Positions 1-9,075 of a stretch of 31,925 nt of DNA are shown here, one piece after another. Origin of the DNA: Syntrophomonas sp. UBA5314 (GTDB lineage Bacteria; Bacillota; Syntrophomonadia; Syntrophomonadales; Syntrophomonadaceae). The stretch spans positions 1,470-33,394 of the forward strand of contig DHRK01000025.1 of assembly GCA_002410325.1 (NCBI GenBank). Direction: 5' to 3'. Under the pieces are notes generated by a model. The model saw only the letters and a list, made by a program, of their open reading frames with translations, ran no database searches and had not been told where the DNA came from. Each line of letters opens with the position of its first letter. Positions within the stretch are counted from its first letter, which is position 1. The translations under genes were made by a program, and so were the position numbers.

Positions 1-35
1 GAATATACCGAATGTTGTACTAATCTATCTTAAGG

Positions 36-3000
36 ATGACTGACGTGGGAAGAGAACGCCGGTTTAACATCACTCGAAAGTTCATAGCCTATTTGCTGGT
101 GATCGCTATCATCCCCCTGCTGGTAGTGACCGTGACTTCCTATGTAATTTCCAAAAACGTCATCCAAAGACGGGTTAGCAGTTATGCCCTGGAGCTTACC
201 AACAAACAAAAGGATTACCTTGAACTGACCCTGGCCGAAGTGGAATCTCTGATAGCCAACATTTCGAGTGTCGATGAAATCAAGAATGTGCTGGCCAGCC
301 AACCGGCCAATAATGATGATTATATAAAACTGGCCACCCAGGCCCGGATCGGTTATATACTCAGCGGGTACACCAACCTGCATGGACTGGTATCCATTGA
401 TATATTTGCCCTGGACGGGACCCATTATCATGTGGGAGACACCCTGAACGTCAAAGACATTCGCAACGATGTCAAGGACCGGATATACAGTGAAGCGATT
501 CATTCCGACCGGGTGGTTTGGACCGGGGTGGAGGATAATGTTAATGCCAATTCCAAAAACGCCAAGGTTATAACCGCTGCCCGGGTATTACGGGAATTCG
601 ACAAGCAAACCCTGCGCGAGCAACCGGTTGGCCTGTTGCTGGTCAATTACAGTATTAACAGCCTCTACGAGCATTTTCAGCAGAACTATCTCGGTCAGGA
701 CGCTTATATGATGGTTTTGGATGATAAGCAGCGCATAGTATTCCATCCTGACCGCACCTTGATTGGAAGCGTTTTAAATCCCTCAAACCCTGCGGGCCTT
801 GCAGCAGGCTCCCCTTCTTACACGGTTGATGTTCAGGGTACGCAAATGTTTGTCACCTATGCCCGTTCCGAATTGAGCAAATGGACGGTATTCAGTTTTG
901 TGCCGGTGGATTCATTGACCGTTGATTCTATATATATTCGCCGCAGCAGCTTTCTCATATTTTTGGCCTGTGCCCTGTTTATCATCTGGTTTTCCCTGAA
1001 CTTTTCCCGGAGCGTGGTGGCTCCCATCAAGCAGGTGACTGATCATTTCAAGGAACTGCAGGATGGAGACAGCGATTCCATCAGCCGGCTGGAGGAAAAG
1101 TACAATGATGAAGTTGGGGACCTTATACGATGGTTCAACACCTATCTGGACAGCCTGGGCCAAAAGAGGCAGGCCGAGGAAGCTCTCCGGCAGAGTCGGG
1201 AACAGTACCGTTCTTTAGTGGAAAACATGAAGGAAGGGGTGTTCCAGACTGATCTTAACGGAATAATACTGTTTCTCAATCCGGCCTGGACCACCATTAC
1301 CGGTCATTCAGTCGAGGGAAGCATCGGCACTTCAATCTTTAATTATATACACCCGCAAGACTGCACGGAGTGTAAAAACGCCTTATCAGACCTCTTGAAC
1401 CAGAAGCTGCCTTTCTGCCACCACCAAACCAGGTTCCTTACCCGGGACCAGGATTGGCGCGTGGTGGAAATTGTCTCCAGTTTAAACCTGGATGCCTCCG
1501 GCCGCCCTTCAGGAATGGTTGGAACCATGAATGACATAACTGAACAAGCTCAATTTCTCGACCGCCTGCGGGAAGCCAAGGAACTCGCCGAAGCGGCCTT
1601 CATGGAAAAGAGCGAGGAGCTCAGGGCTGAGCACCAACAGCTCATGGATATCATTGAATTCCTGCCCGATGCCACCTTTGTGGTGGACAGCGAGAGAAAA
1701 GTAATCGCCTGGAACCGGGCCATTGAGAAAATGACCGGGGTTTCCAAAGACCAGGTGCTGGGCCGGGGAGAATACATCTACGCCCTTCCCTTTTACGCTC
1801 AGCGGACTCCTATTCTAATCGACGCCCTGTTTAACGATGCTTATAAGGATGCATGTCAGTTAATAGAGCAAAAAGGCAATACCATCTATGCCGAAGTTTT
1901 CGCCCCATCCCTTAATCAGGGGAGAGGAGCCCATCTCTCGGTCACGGCTTCCCTTTTAAACAATCCCAGTGGTGCGGTTATGGGAGCTATTCAATCAATA
2001 AGGGACATTACCGATCACAAACAGGCGGCCGGAGCTCTGGCGGCTGAAAAAGAGAGACTGGCGGTCACTTTACGAAGCATTGGGGACGGCGTAATAACGA
2101 CGGATACCGAGCACCGGATTTTGTTGATGAACCAAGCCGCCGAAGAGATTACCGGATGGACCCAGGAAGCGGCTGAAGGCCGTGAACTGGGTGAGGTGGT
2201 TAATATCGAAGGGCCCAAAGATAATGACCGGGTAAATGCCAGCCGGGCTGACGAAGTGAATTCCCCCGACCTTCAGGGGTTCAGCAAGCGAAAAGTGCTG
2301 CTCACCCGTGACGGGATCAGTAAAATAATTACGGACAACAATTCGCCGGTAATGGATCAGAACGGCAGGTGGCTGGGAGATGTACTGGTTTTTCGGGATA
2401 TTACCGAACAGAACGAGATGGAGGCCCAACTGGCCCTCTCCCAAAAAATGGAGTCGATCGGCCATTTGGCGGCCGGAATTGCGCACGAGATTAACACCCC
2501 CTTGCAGTATGTGGGAGACAACACGGTGTTTCTGCAGAATGCTTTCGCCCGTTTATGCCAGGCCCTGGAGGAGTACCGGATTCTACTTGAAAATACCTCC
2601 GCGGCGACGGGACGAGCCGGTTTGGTCGAGGAAGGAAGGGAATTGGAGAATCGCTCCCAAATACCCTACCTGGTGCAGGAGATTCCCGAAGCGCTGGCCC
2701 AGTCCCGGGAAGGTCTAAACCGGGTCAGCCAGATAGTCCTGGCGATGAAGGATTTTTCGCACCCGGGCTTCAAAGAAAAGATGTATGCCGATTTAAACAA
2801 GGCGATAGAAAGTACGCTAGTGATTTCACGCAATGAGTGGAAGTACGTGGCGGATATTGAGACTTGCCTGGATCCCGGGTTGCCTATGGTCAACTGCGTA
2901 GTCGATGAAATAAACCAGGTTTTGCTGAATATGATTATCAACGCGGTGCATGCGATCAGCGCAAAGACCGGGCGCGCTTCCGGCGAGAAGGGCAATATTA

Positions 3001-3272
3001 CCGTGAGAACCAGCCATGAGCAGGGTTGGGTTCATATCGCCATAAGCGATACCGGTATCGGCATGCAGCCCTCGGTTATGAACCATATCTTTGATCCTTT
3101 TTTCACCACCAAGGATGTCGGGGTGGGAACCGGTCAGGGTCTGGCCCTGGCTCATAATATTATTCACAACCAGCACAAAGGCCGTATTACGGTAGAGTCA
3201 ACCGTGGATTGGGGCTCAACTTTTATGATATCTCTTCCGGTAAATGGAGCAGATGAAGGGTTAAGCATATGA
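36..3272 (+). CDS. Membrane-bound multi-PAS sensor histidine kinase
   Basis: A 1078-residue hybrid-free sensor kinase. A membrane segment at about residues 15-39 and a second at about 304-324 bracket an extracytoplasmic region of some 260 residues that looks like a Cache-type ligand sensor. A HAMP linker follows (about 325-380), then three PAS domains (about 390-510, 540-660 and 670-795). The dimerisation/phosphoacceptor helix has H817 in an AHEINTPLQY context. The ATPase domain shows an N box (NMIINAVHAI), a DTGIGM G1 box and a GTGQGLAL G2 box. Its stop overlaps the start of the next gene by 4 bases (ATGA), so the kinase and the REC-HDOD regulator are probably translationally coupled partners. 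The ATG at 36 directly abuts its AAGG. A GTG at 45 has better spacing and may be the true start. The ligand cannot be told from the sequence. Confidence 0.93.
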   Translation: MTDVGRERRFNITRKFIAYLLVIAIIPLLVVTVTSYVISKNVIQRRVSSYALELTNKQKDYLELTLAEVESLIANISSVDEIKNVLASQPANNDDYIKLATQARIGYILSGYTNLHGLVSIDIFALDGTHYHVGDTLNVKDIRNDVKDRIYSEAIHSDRVVWTGVEDNVNANSKNAKVITAARVLREFDKQTLREQPVGLLLVNYSINSLYEHFQQNYLGQDAYMMVLDDKQRIVFHPDRTLIGSVLNPSNPAGLAAGSPSYTVDVQGTQMFVTYARSELSKWTVFSFVPVDSLTVDSIYIRRSSFLIFLACALFIIWFSLNFSRSVVAPIKQVTDHFKELQDGDSDSISRLEEKYNDEVGDLIRWFNTYLDSLGQKRQAEEALRQSREQYRSLVENMKEGVFQTDLNGIILFLNPAWTTITGHSVEGSIGTSIFNYIHPQDCTECKNALSDLLNQKLPFCHHQTRFLTRDQDWRVVEIVSSLNLDASGRPSGMVGTMNDITEQAQFLDRLREAKELAEAAFMEKSEELRAEHQQLMDIIEFLPDATFVVDSERKVIAWNRAIEKMTGVSKDQVLGRGEYIYALPFYAQRTPILIDALFNDAYKDACQLIEQKGNTIYAEVFAPSLNQGRGAHLSVTASLLNNPSGAVMGAIQSIRDITDHKQAAGALAAEKERLAVTLRSIGDGVITTDTEHRILLMNQAAEEITGWTQEAAEGRELGEVVNIEGPKDNDRVNASRADEVNSPDLQGFSKRKVLLTRDGISKIITDNNSPVMDQNGRWLGDVLVFRDITEQNEMEAQLALSQKMESIGHLAAGIAHEINTPLQYVGDNTVFLQNAFARLCQALEEYRILLENTSAATGRAGLVEEGRELENRSQIPYLVQEIPEALAQSREGLNRVSQIVLAMKDFSHPGFKEKMYADLNKAIESTLVISRNEWKYVADIETCLDPGLPMVNCVVDEINQVLLNMIINAVHAISAKTGRASGEKGNITVRTSHEQGWVHIAISDTGIGMQPSVMNHIFDPFFTTKDVGVGTGQGLALAHNIIHNQHKGRITVESTVDWGSTFMISLPVNGADEGLSI

Positions 3273-4468
3273 GAGCAATACTCCTGGTGGATGATGAACC
3301 GAACGTTATCAAGGGTATGATGAGGATGCTGAACAGCGCCCCCGGCAACTATCAATACCTTTTTGCCCAAAGCGGCAGCGAGGCCTTGGATATTTTAAAC
3401 AGCCGGGAAGTTCACATGATCGTCTCTGATATCCGCATGCCTGAGATGGACGGAGCCCAGCTTCTGGAGCAGGTGATGAAAGTGCACCCCAATATTATCA
3501 GAATCATCCTGTCCGGTCATTCCGAGAAAGCCATGAACCTGAAAGCGGCCGGAGTGGCCCATCAGTTTTTGATCAAGCCGTGCAGTCCGGAGCTGTTGCT
3601 AAATACCATCGAAAAGGCCTTCCGCGTAAGGGAGCATGTGCATAATGAAGAAGTGGCCGGTTTTGTCACCGGACTCAACCGGCTGCCGGCCACCTCGACG
3701 TCGTTTAATCGTCTGCTGAAAGAACTGAATTCTACGGACCCTTCGTTGAAACGGGTGGGGGAAATTATAGCGGAAGATCTGACTATGACCGCCAAGGTGC
3801 TCCAGCTGGTGAATTCGGCGTTTTTTGGCATACCCCGCAAGGTGAGCAGCGCTCAGCAGGCGGTTACTTTGCTGGGGATTAATACCATAAAGGCGCTGGC
3901 GCTGCAGGTGGAGTTGTTTTCCGCCCATCAAAACCGGGATGACGCCGTTATGAAAGATTTATTAAACCACAGCCTCAAGGTCGGCAACCTGGCCAAGGCC
4001 ATCAGCCTGAGCGAAAAAAGGGAGGCCAGGCAGGCTGATGCGGCCCTGGTAGGGGGCATATTGCACGATATCGGCAAGGTGCTGTTGTACATGCTGCCCG
4101 AATACCGGAACCAACTGGCGGTTGCTCCGGTTCATGATCATTCAGGCTGGCTGGACATGGAATATCGTCTATGGGGGACTTCCCATGCTGAAATCGGCGC
4201 CTATCTTTTAGGGTTATGGGGCTTTGCCGACGATGTGGTCGAAACGGTAGCATTTCATCACCGCCCCGGGATATCCATGGATAGGGATTTTTCAGCCCTG
4301 ACCGCGGTCCATATTGCCAACGCCCTGATAAGGGGACCAGAGGCAGGAGACGAGTATATCGCTTGGCTCGATGTCGAATACCTGGAATCTCTAAATGTAC
4401 TGGGACATTTAAACGACTGGGCGGACATCTGCTCCCGGTTCGAGCAGGCAGAAAACCCTAAAGAATAG
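3269..4468 (+). CDS. Response regulator, REC plus HDOD domain
   Basis: Residues 1-120 form a receiver domain with the acidic pair D8/D9, the phosphoacceptor D54 (in SDIRMPEMDG) and the conserved K in LIKPC. Residues of about 130-345 form an HDOD domain, a relative of HD phosphohydrolases usually thought to act by protein interaction. Here an HD dyad is still visible (H266-D267 in LHDIGK), which many HDOD domains lack, so residual metal binding is possible. There is no DNA-binding domain. The 4-base ATGA overlap with the upstream kinase and a 37-base gap to the next REC-HD-GYP gene argue for one operon and one signalling pathway. The output is unknown. HDOD proteins in other bacteria affect motility, stress or c-di-GMP signalling. 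Confidence 0.9.
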   Translation: MRAILLVDDEPNVIKGMMRMLNSAPGNYQYLFAQSGSEALDILNSREVHMIVSDIRMPEMDGAQLLEQVMKVHPNIIRIILSGHSEKAMNLKAAGVAHQFLIKPCSPELLLNTIEKAFRVREHVHNEEVAGFVTGLNRLPATSTSFNRLLKELNSTDPSLKRVGEIIAEDLTMTAKVLQLVNSAFFGIPRKVSSAQQAVTLLGINTIKALALQVELFSAHQNRDDAVMKDLLNHSLKVGNLAKAISLSEKREARQADAALVGGILHDIGKVLLYMLPEYRNQLAVAPVHDHSGWLDMEYRLWGTSHAEIGAYLLGLWGFADDVVETVAFHHRPGISMDRDFSALTAVHIANALIRGPEAGDEYIAWLDVEYLESLNVLGHLNDWADICSRFEQAENPKE

Positions 4469-4505
4469 CATTGCCTAAAAATAATAGAAATGAGGGGCTT
4501 GGGTT

Positions 4506-5498
4506 ATGAAAGTATTGATGGTGGACGACGAGATCAACTTGCTGTCATCTTACCGCCGGCTGTTGAATGAAAGTTTCGACCTGGCTACCGCGGAGAGCGG
4601 GGAAAAGGCTCTGGAGCTGATTGAAAGCGCCGGCCCTTTCGCGGTTATAGTATCGGACTACAAAATGCCTAAAATGAACGGTGTGGAACTGCTCAAACAG
4701 GTCCGCGTCATGGCCCCCGACACAGTGCGGATAATGCTTACCGGCCAGGGAGATTTGAACATAGCGATGGAGGCCGTAAACCAGGGCAACGTATTTCGCT
4801 TCTTGGTGAAGCCCTGCCCCCATGAAGAACTGGTGCAAAGCATAAGCGAGGGCTTAAGCCAATACGAAGCGGCCAGCCGGCAGCAGGAGGTATTGCGGCA
4901 AGAGGTTTTTGAAGCCTTCTATCAAAAGAACCTGCAGGGTACTTTTAAGATGATATCCACCCTTCTGGAACGGAAGGACCCTTACACAGCCGGTCATCAA
5001 TTGAGGGTGTCGCGGCTGGCCGGAGCCATTGCCGTTGAAATGGGGCTGGAAGATCAAACTGTAGAATGCGTCAAAGTTTCGGCCAGTCTTCATGATATAG
5101 GAAAGATTTATACACCTTCGGAGATATTGAGCAAACCCGGCCGGCTGTCAGAATTAGAGTTCAACCTTATAAAGGATCATGCCCGGGCCGGATACGAGCT
5201 GTTGCAAGAGATAGAACTGCCCTGGCCGGTAGCCGATATTGTGCTGCAGCACCATGAACGCTGTGACGGATCGGGCTATCCCAAGGGGCTGCAGGGGCCG
5301 GAAATTTTATTGGAAGCCCGGATAATTGGCGTTGCTGATGTGGTTGAAGCGATCACCGCTCACCGTCCCTACCGGTCAGCCCTGGGGTTAGACGCCGCAA
5401 TAAGTGAAATCCAAAAGTTTAAAGGCCGCCATTTCGATCCCGGGGTAGTCGATGCCTGTATGCGGGTTTTGCAGGAAAAGTCATTTGCCTGGGAGTAG
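4506..5498 (+). CDS. Response regulator, REC plus HD-GYP (probable c-di-GMP phosphodiesterase)
   Basis: An RpfG-like two-domain protein. The receiver domain is at residues 1-120, with D7/D8, phosphoacceptor D51 (SDYKMPKMNG) and K in LVKPC. The HD-GYP domain is at about 150-325, with HD dyad H196-D197 (HDIGK), tandem H249-H250 and the GYP signature at 257-259 (DGSGYPKG). Catalytic HD-GYP proteins hydrolyse c-di-GMP to GMP or pGpG, and all visible motifs are intact, so an active enzyme is likely. A GAGGGG ribosome-binding site lies 10 bases before the ATG. It is the third gene of a kinase/HDOD/HD-GYP cluster and converges with the minus-strand gene that ends at 5506. No terminator hairpin is visible in the 7-base gap. 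Confidence 0.93.
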   Translation: MKVLMVDDEINLLSSYRRLLNESFDLATAESGEKALELIESAGPFAVIVSDYKMPKMNGVELLKQVRVMAPDTVRIMLTGQGDLNIAMEAVNQGNVFRFLVKPCPHEELVQSISEGLSQYEAASRQQEVLRQEVFEAFYQKNLQGTFKMISTLLERKDPYTAGHQLRVSRLAGAIAVEMGLEDQTVECVKVSASLHDIGKIYTPSEILSKPGRLSELEFNLIKDHARAGYELLQEIELPWPVADIVLQHHERCDGSGYPKGLQGPEILLEARIIGVADVVEAITAHRPYRSALGLDAAISEIQKFKGRHFDPGVVDACMRVLQEKSFAWE

Positions 5499-5505
5499 GG
5501 TTGTA

Positions 5506-6081
5506 CTAGTCTGCTGCCGCTTGCTCCTGCCTGAATTTCAGGAAGGTGGTCAGCCATTTGACCAGGATGCCAATGGCCAGATAGATGGGGAAGGAGTAGT
5601 AGTGCTGCCAGCCGTGCAGTTCATAAACGCCGATCCACATCAGGAAAGACTCGCCGCCGAATGAATACAGGGCTGAAGTGATGGTCATGGCGGTAATAAA
5701 AACCTTCCAGCGGGAGCCGTATTTCTGATAAATAAACATATAGGTCAGCGGTAGCACGCTCCAATCGGCGGCAATCAAGCGCGGCCACAGGGGAATAATC
5801 CAGTAGTGATATACCCATAAATCCAGTTCGCTGAGCACTGCGTCAAGATAAGACGAAATGATGAATACCATCAGACCCAGCAGGGTGATTTCCAGCAGCC
5901 GGGTCCTGTCAACCTTTTTCCACCAATAAAACCAGGGGATAATGAGGACCGCCAGCATCAGCCACCACTGCCAGGCAAAAAGGTCGTGATATAGCCATTC
6001 TTCAATGCGGGTATGAGTTAGCTGGTGCTCAGCTGCAGCGATGATTTCATGGGCAGTTGCTTCAATCGCGGCCTGCTGCAA
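5506..6081 (-). CDS. CBO0543-like integral membrane protein
   Basis: A 191-residue protein with about five hydrophobic segments and many aromatic residues (W and Y clusters such as WQWWLML and WVYHYWIIPLWPR). The arrangement of short W/Y-rich helices with D at membrane edges, followed by a YMFIYQKY segment and a C-terminal K-rich tail, resembles the clostridial/bacillar CBO0543 family, whose function is unknown. The start is a TTG (6079-6081) preceded by GGGAGGA at good spacing. It is the last of three minus-strand genes separated by only 3-4 bases, so it is co-transcribed with two other small membrane proteins. The family assignment is from memory of sequence style and is moderately sure. 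Confidence 0.75.
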   Translation of the reverse strand: MQQAAIEATAHEIIAAAEHQLTHTRIEEWLYHDLFAWQWWLMLAVLIIPWFYWWKKVDRTRLLEITLLGLMVFIISSYLDAVLSELDLWVYHYWIIPLWPRLIAADWSVLPLTYMFIYQKYGSRWKVFITAMTITSALYSFGGESFLMWIGVYELHGWQHYYSFPIYLAIGILVKWLTTFLKFRQEQAAAD

Positions 6082-6085
6082 AATA

Positions 6086-6550
6086 CTATCCTCCCGTATG
6101 TATGCTCGACACTCCCAGAGCCTTGTGACCCCAGAGAACCTTTTTTACTATTTCCGCCTGGTCATTGCGGCATTCAATTAGAAAAACCAGTGAACCGGAT
6201 GGGTCCTGGCTGCGCTTCCGGGAGTGCCGCCTGGAACCGGGCCAATAATCAAAAAGGCATCCGACCATAAAGCCCCCGAACAGTCCTATTAATCCCCAGA
6301 TAATCGGCCCCCAATATAAATGAAAACCGTAAATAACCCCCAGGGTCATGCAGGCGGTGCCAAAAAGGAAGCCGCCGTCTATCGTACTCACCCCGTCGGA
6401 GTGGTGGATGCTGTCCAGCAATTCCCGGGTTTCGCCCCTGGCCTCCAGGGGAACGGCCAGTATGTGCTCTTTGCCAATGCCCTGTTCAGCGAGTTCAGTG
6501 ATGGCCAATTCGGTGTGAAAGCAGTATTCAAATGACGCGACGACCAGCAT
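6086..6550 (-). CDS. Small membrane protein with central hydrophobic hairpin
   Basis: A 154-residue protein that I do not recognise with certainty. Residues 1-50 look like a soluble alpha/beta half (LVVASFEYCF, then an ILAVPLE strand). Residues of about 60-100 form a glycine-rich double membrane hairpin (IDGGFLFGTACMTLG and IWGLIGLFGGFMVG). Residues of about 118-150 form a second alpha/beta half (LVFLIECRNDQAEIV). This layout, a ferredoxin-like fold split by a glycine-rich hairpin, recalls DUF1269/general-stress 17M-type proteins, but that is a loose analogy. A strong GAGGAGG precedes the ATG. It is the middle gene of a three-gene membrane operon (3 bases after the gene ending at 6554, 4 bases before the next start). 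Confidence 0.75.
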   Translation of the reverse strand: MLVVASFEYCFHTELAITELAEQGIGKEHILAVPLEARGETRELLDSIHHSDGVSTIDGGFLFGTACMTLGVIYGFHLYWGPIIWGLIGLFGGFMVGCLFDYWPGSRRHSRKRSQDPSGSLVFLIECRNDQAEIVKKVLWGHKALGVSSIHTGG

Positions 6551-6553
6551 GGT

Positions 6554-7339
6554 TCAGCCTCCTCTGACCGGAAAGGGCATTCTTAGAGAATAACCTTGAT
6601 AAGTGCTTTTGAAATACTGGGCCTGCTCAATGTTGAACAATTTGTTGGATTCAACCGTTTTAACGTAGGCGTCCCAGGCCGCGAAGCCGTAAAAGGAAGG
6701 CAGGTTCATAAACCACTGCCAGTCGAGTATGGCTTTGGCCTGACTGAAATCGCCCCAGAGCGTGTACATAATAGCTTCAAGACCGTGCGAAGCAATAAGC
6801 ATGCCGGAGCCAAAAACAAAGATCATAGTAGAGAGCACGGTTAAACAGTTGTACATATGACCCAAACCGGGCAAGAGCATGGACCAGGCCACACTCACCC
6901 AGGGATTGCGCTTATCAAGAGAATTCAAGCCGATTCCGCTCAGCCGGGTGGGGGTTATTACGGCATGTTCCCGGTCGGCCAGAATGGATAATTTGTTGCA
7001 TTCCACGGTAATCCGGTAGCTGTCCCAGACGGCGAAGAGCAAAACCGAGCAGTAGATGATAAGCCAGTGAATGTTCAGAACCTGTTTGGCCGCCTGGAAG
7101 GCGCCGTTGAAGCTGTAAAGGATAGCCAGGTTGAGGTGTGATTTATAATTGATCAGCATCTCTCCGGTGAAAAGTATAAAGCCTTTGATTATACTGCCAT
7201 TGTTGATTTGGCCAAAGCCCGGATAAAGCAGGGACCAGAAAGCCAGCATCCAGGGGTTGCGCCGGTGGATAATGTTGGTGTTGAATGGTGTTACACTGGC
7301 TTTGGGCCGGCGGATCGTATTATGGGCCGATGAATTCAA
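6554..7339 (-). CDS. Duplicated TM2-like membrane protein
   Basis: A 261-residue integral membrane protein made of two copies of one roughly 100-residue unit (about residues 26-122 and 140-240). Each unit opens with (R/K)RNPW followed by a membrane helix ending in L(Y/L)PG(F/L)G, and closes with an aromatic helix ending in WD(S/A)Y and a (C/S)NKL segment. The NPW...PGxG signature resembles TM2-type small membrane domains. The function is unknown. The start is TTG at 7337-7339. An upstream GAGGTGG is a little distant and AAGG a little close, so the exact start is not firm. It is the first gene of the three-gene minus-strand unit. The roughly 120 bases upstream hold no promoter I can defend. 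Confidence 0.8.
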   Translation of the reverse strand: MNSSAHNTIRRPKASVTPFNTNIIHRRNPWMLAFWSLLYPGFGQINNGSIIKGFILFTGEMLINYKSHLNLAILYSFNGAFQAAKQVLNIHWLIIYCSVLLFAVWDSYRITVECNKLSILADREHAVITPTRLSGIGLNSLDKRNPWVSVAWSMLLPGLGHMYNCLTVLSTMIFVFGSGMLIASHGLEAIMYTLWGDFSQAKAILDWQWFMNLPSFYGFAAWDAYVKTVESNKLFNIEQAQYFKSTYQGYSLRMPFPVRGG

Positions 7340-7463
7340 TTTGCCTTATTCCCACCTCTTCAGCTTTGGAAACCGTATTTATTACATTATTAGCTCCCGG
7401 CGCATAACTTATCCAGAAATAGTATGATAATACTGTTCAGACGGGCAGTCCTGGCCATGATAA

Positions 7464-7501
7464 AAAGACCCGCTCCTGGTCAATGCCAGAACCGGGTCTT
7501 T
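7464..7501 (-). terminator. Rho-independent terminator of the ABC importer operon
   Basis: A 9-bp perfect stem (AAAGACCCG with CGGGTCTTT), extended inward by CTGG/CCAG. On the minus strand it is followed by TTTTTATC. It lies about 37 bases past the stop of the last ABC gene (7539), so it ends that operon. Confidence 0.85.
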
Positions 7502-7538
7502 GAGCTGGAACGGCTTTATCATCCAGGCGCTGGCAGCA

Positions 7539-8144
7539 TCATTCGGCCAGGTCGAGAGCGAAGATACGGGTGCAGATGCGCTCGGCCAGGCTTCGGCTGT
7601 GGGTGACCAGCATTAAACCGATCTCCCGGTCCCGGATTATCTCCAGCAACAGATTCCAGATCTGGGCCTGGGTTATAACGTCCAGCATGGTGCTCATTTC
7701 ATCGGCGATGAGAAATCGGGTCCGGGGGCCCAGAGCGCGCGCTATCGCGAACCGCTGTAATTCACCGCCGGACAGTTCGTTGGGCCAGCGTTCCAGCCAA
7801 TCGGGTTCTATGCCCATGGCCTTCAAGAGATCTTCACCGGGAGTCCAGGCTTCATTCAGGGTGTCTTTCATTTTCCAGCGCGGATTGACCGCCTTTTCGG
7901 GATGCTGGTAAATGAGCTGCACCGGACAGTATCCTTTTTTGGGGAGAGGCCGCCCGTCCAAAAGCACTTCGCCCGCTAGCGGCTGCTCGTATCCGGCCAG
8001 AAGCCTGGACAGGGTGCTCTTGCCGCAGCCGCTGGGGCCCAGCAGGCCGACCCGCTCGCGGTCTTCCATGGCGAAGCTGAAGTCTTTTAATAGGCAGGGG
8101 CCTTTTCCATAGCGGAAGCTGACCTTTCTGGCTTCAAGAAGCAT
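7539..8144 (-). CDS. ABC transporter ATPase (OppF/NikE-like)
   Basis: A 201-residue ATPase, the second of the pair that powers the importer. It shows Walker A (GPSGCGKST at about 36-44), a Q loop (IYQHPE), the signature LSGGELQR, Walker B (FLIADEMS) and the switch histidine (VTHSR). It is short compared with OppF/DppF (about 300 residues) because the C-terminal oligopeptide-family extension is missing, a feature also seen in NikE-like subunits. The Walker B-adjacent residues read DEMST rather than the usual DEPTS/DEPVS. The start overlaps the upstream ATPase gene by 11 bases, and GAGGTG precedes it. Confidence 0.92.
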   Translation of the reverse strand: MLLEARKVSFRYGKGPCLLKDFSFAMEDRERVGLLGPSGCGKSTLSRLLAGYEQPLAGEVLLDGRPLPKKGYCPVQLIYQHPEKAVNPRWKMKDTLNEAWTPGEDLLKAMGIEPDWLERWPNELSGGELQRFAIARALGPRTRFLIADEMSTMLDVITQAQIWNLLLEIIRDREIGLMLVTHSRSLAERICTRIFALDLAE

Positions 8145-9060
8145 GGCAGCACCTCACCATCCCGCCCTTCAGCTCGCGCATCGCCACGTAGTCCAAACAC
8201 TCCCCGGTTTTTTGCGGGCAGCGGGGAGCGAACAGGCAGCCCGGCGGGAGCTGCCCGGCATAAGGCTGAAAGCCGGGTAGCGGCTGGAAGCCATTTTCAG
8301 GCAGGGCCGCCCATAAAGCCCTGCTGTAGGGATGACGAAGGGCATGAGGGCCCTGGCGAAAATCTTCCACACTGGCCAGCTCTACCGTGGTGCCCCCGTA
8401 GAAGACGGCTATCTGATCGGCTATCCGGAAGGCCAGGTCCAGTTCATGGGTGATGAGCATTACCGCCCGGCCCTGATCGGCCAGCTCGCGCAGATGGCGC
8501 ACCATCTCTTGCGCGATCGACGGGTGCAGGCCCGGGGTAGGCTCGTCGGCTATGATCAACCGGGCCTCGCTGATGACCGCCGTGGCTACCAGCACCCGGC
8601 GGGCCATGCCCCCGGACAGATGGAAGGGGTACATGTCAGCCGCTTCCGGCTGCAGAGCGTATTTTTGAAAGACCCGGCGCCGGGCTTCTTCCGATCCGAA
8701 CAGGCCTTTGACCTGCTCCCCGACCTTCATCAAGGGGTCCAGATAGCTTACCGATTGGGGAACCAGGGCGATTTCCCGGCCGCGCAGCTCCATCTTCCTT
8801 GGCTGGGTCAATTCCTCGCCGCGGTAGATCATCTGCCCGCTGCTTATAGCGTTGGAGGGAAGTATCCCCAGAATGGCATGAGCCAGGAGGCTTTTGCCGG
8901 AGCCGCTGGAGCCGATCACCGCCAGGACCTGGCCGGCTTTCACCCTGACGCTCAGATTGGAGATGACCTCCAGTTCCTGCTGGCTCAAGCCCTGGCCATA
9001 GCGGCTGAACTTCACGGACAGGTCTTTGATTTCCAGAAGGGGCGGGTTTTCATTCGGCAT
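8134..9060 (-). CDS. ABC transporter ATPase (OppD/NikD-like)
   Basis: A 308-residue ATPase of the peptide/nickel importer family. Walker A is GSSGSGKS (about 50-57), the signature is LSGGMARR, Walker B is RLIIADEPT followed by PGLHPS, and the switch histidine is in ITHEL. The C-terminal roughly 60 residues carry the oligo/dipeptide extension (PYSRALWAALP, then GCLFAPRCP and further cysteines), typical of OppD, DppD and NikD and absent in ordinary ABC ATPases. AAAGGAGG lies 8 bases before the ATG. It is the fourth gene of the binding protein/permease/permease/ATPase/ATPase operon. Confidence 0.93.
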   Translation of the reverse strand: MPNENPPLLEIKDLSVKFSRYGQGLSQQELEVISNLSVRVKAGQVLAVIGSSGSGKSLLAHAILGILPSNAISSGQMIYRGEELTQPRKMELRGREIALVPQSVSYLDPLMKVGEQVKGLFGSEEARRRVFQKYALQPEAADMYPFHLSGGMARRVLVATAVISEARLIIADEPTPGLHPSIAQEMVRHLRELADQGRAVMLITHELDLAFRIADQIAVFYGGTTVELASVEDFRQGPHALRHPYSRALWAALPENGFQPLPGFQPYAGQLPPGCLFAPRCPQKTGECLDYVAMRELKGGMVRCCHAS

Positions 9061-9075
9061 ATTGTTTATCCTCCT

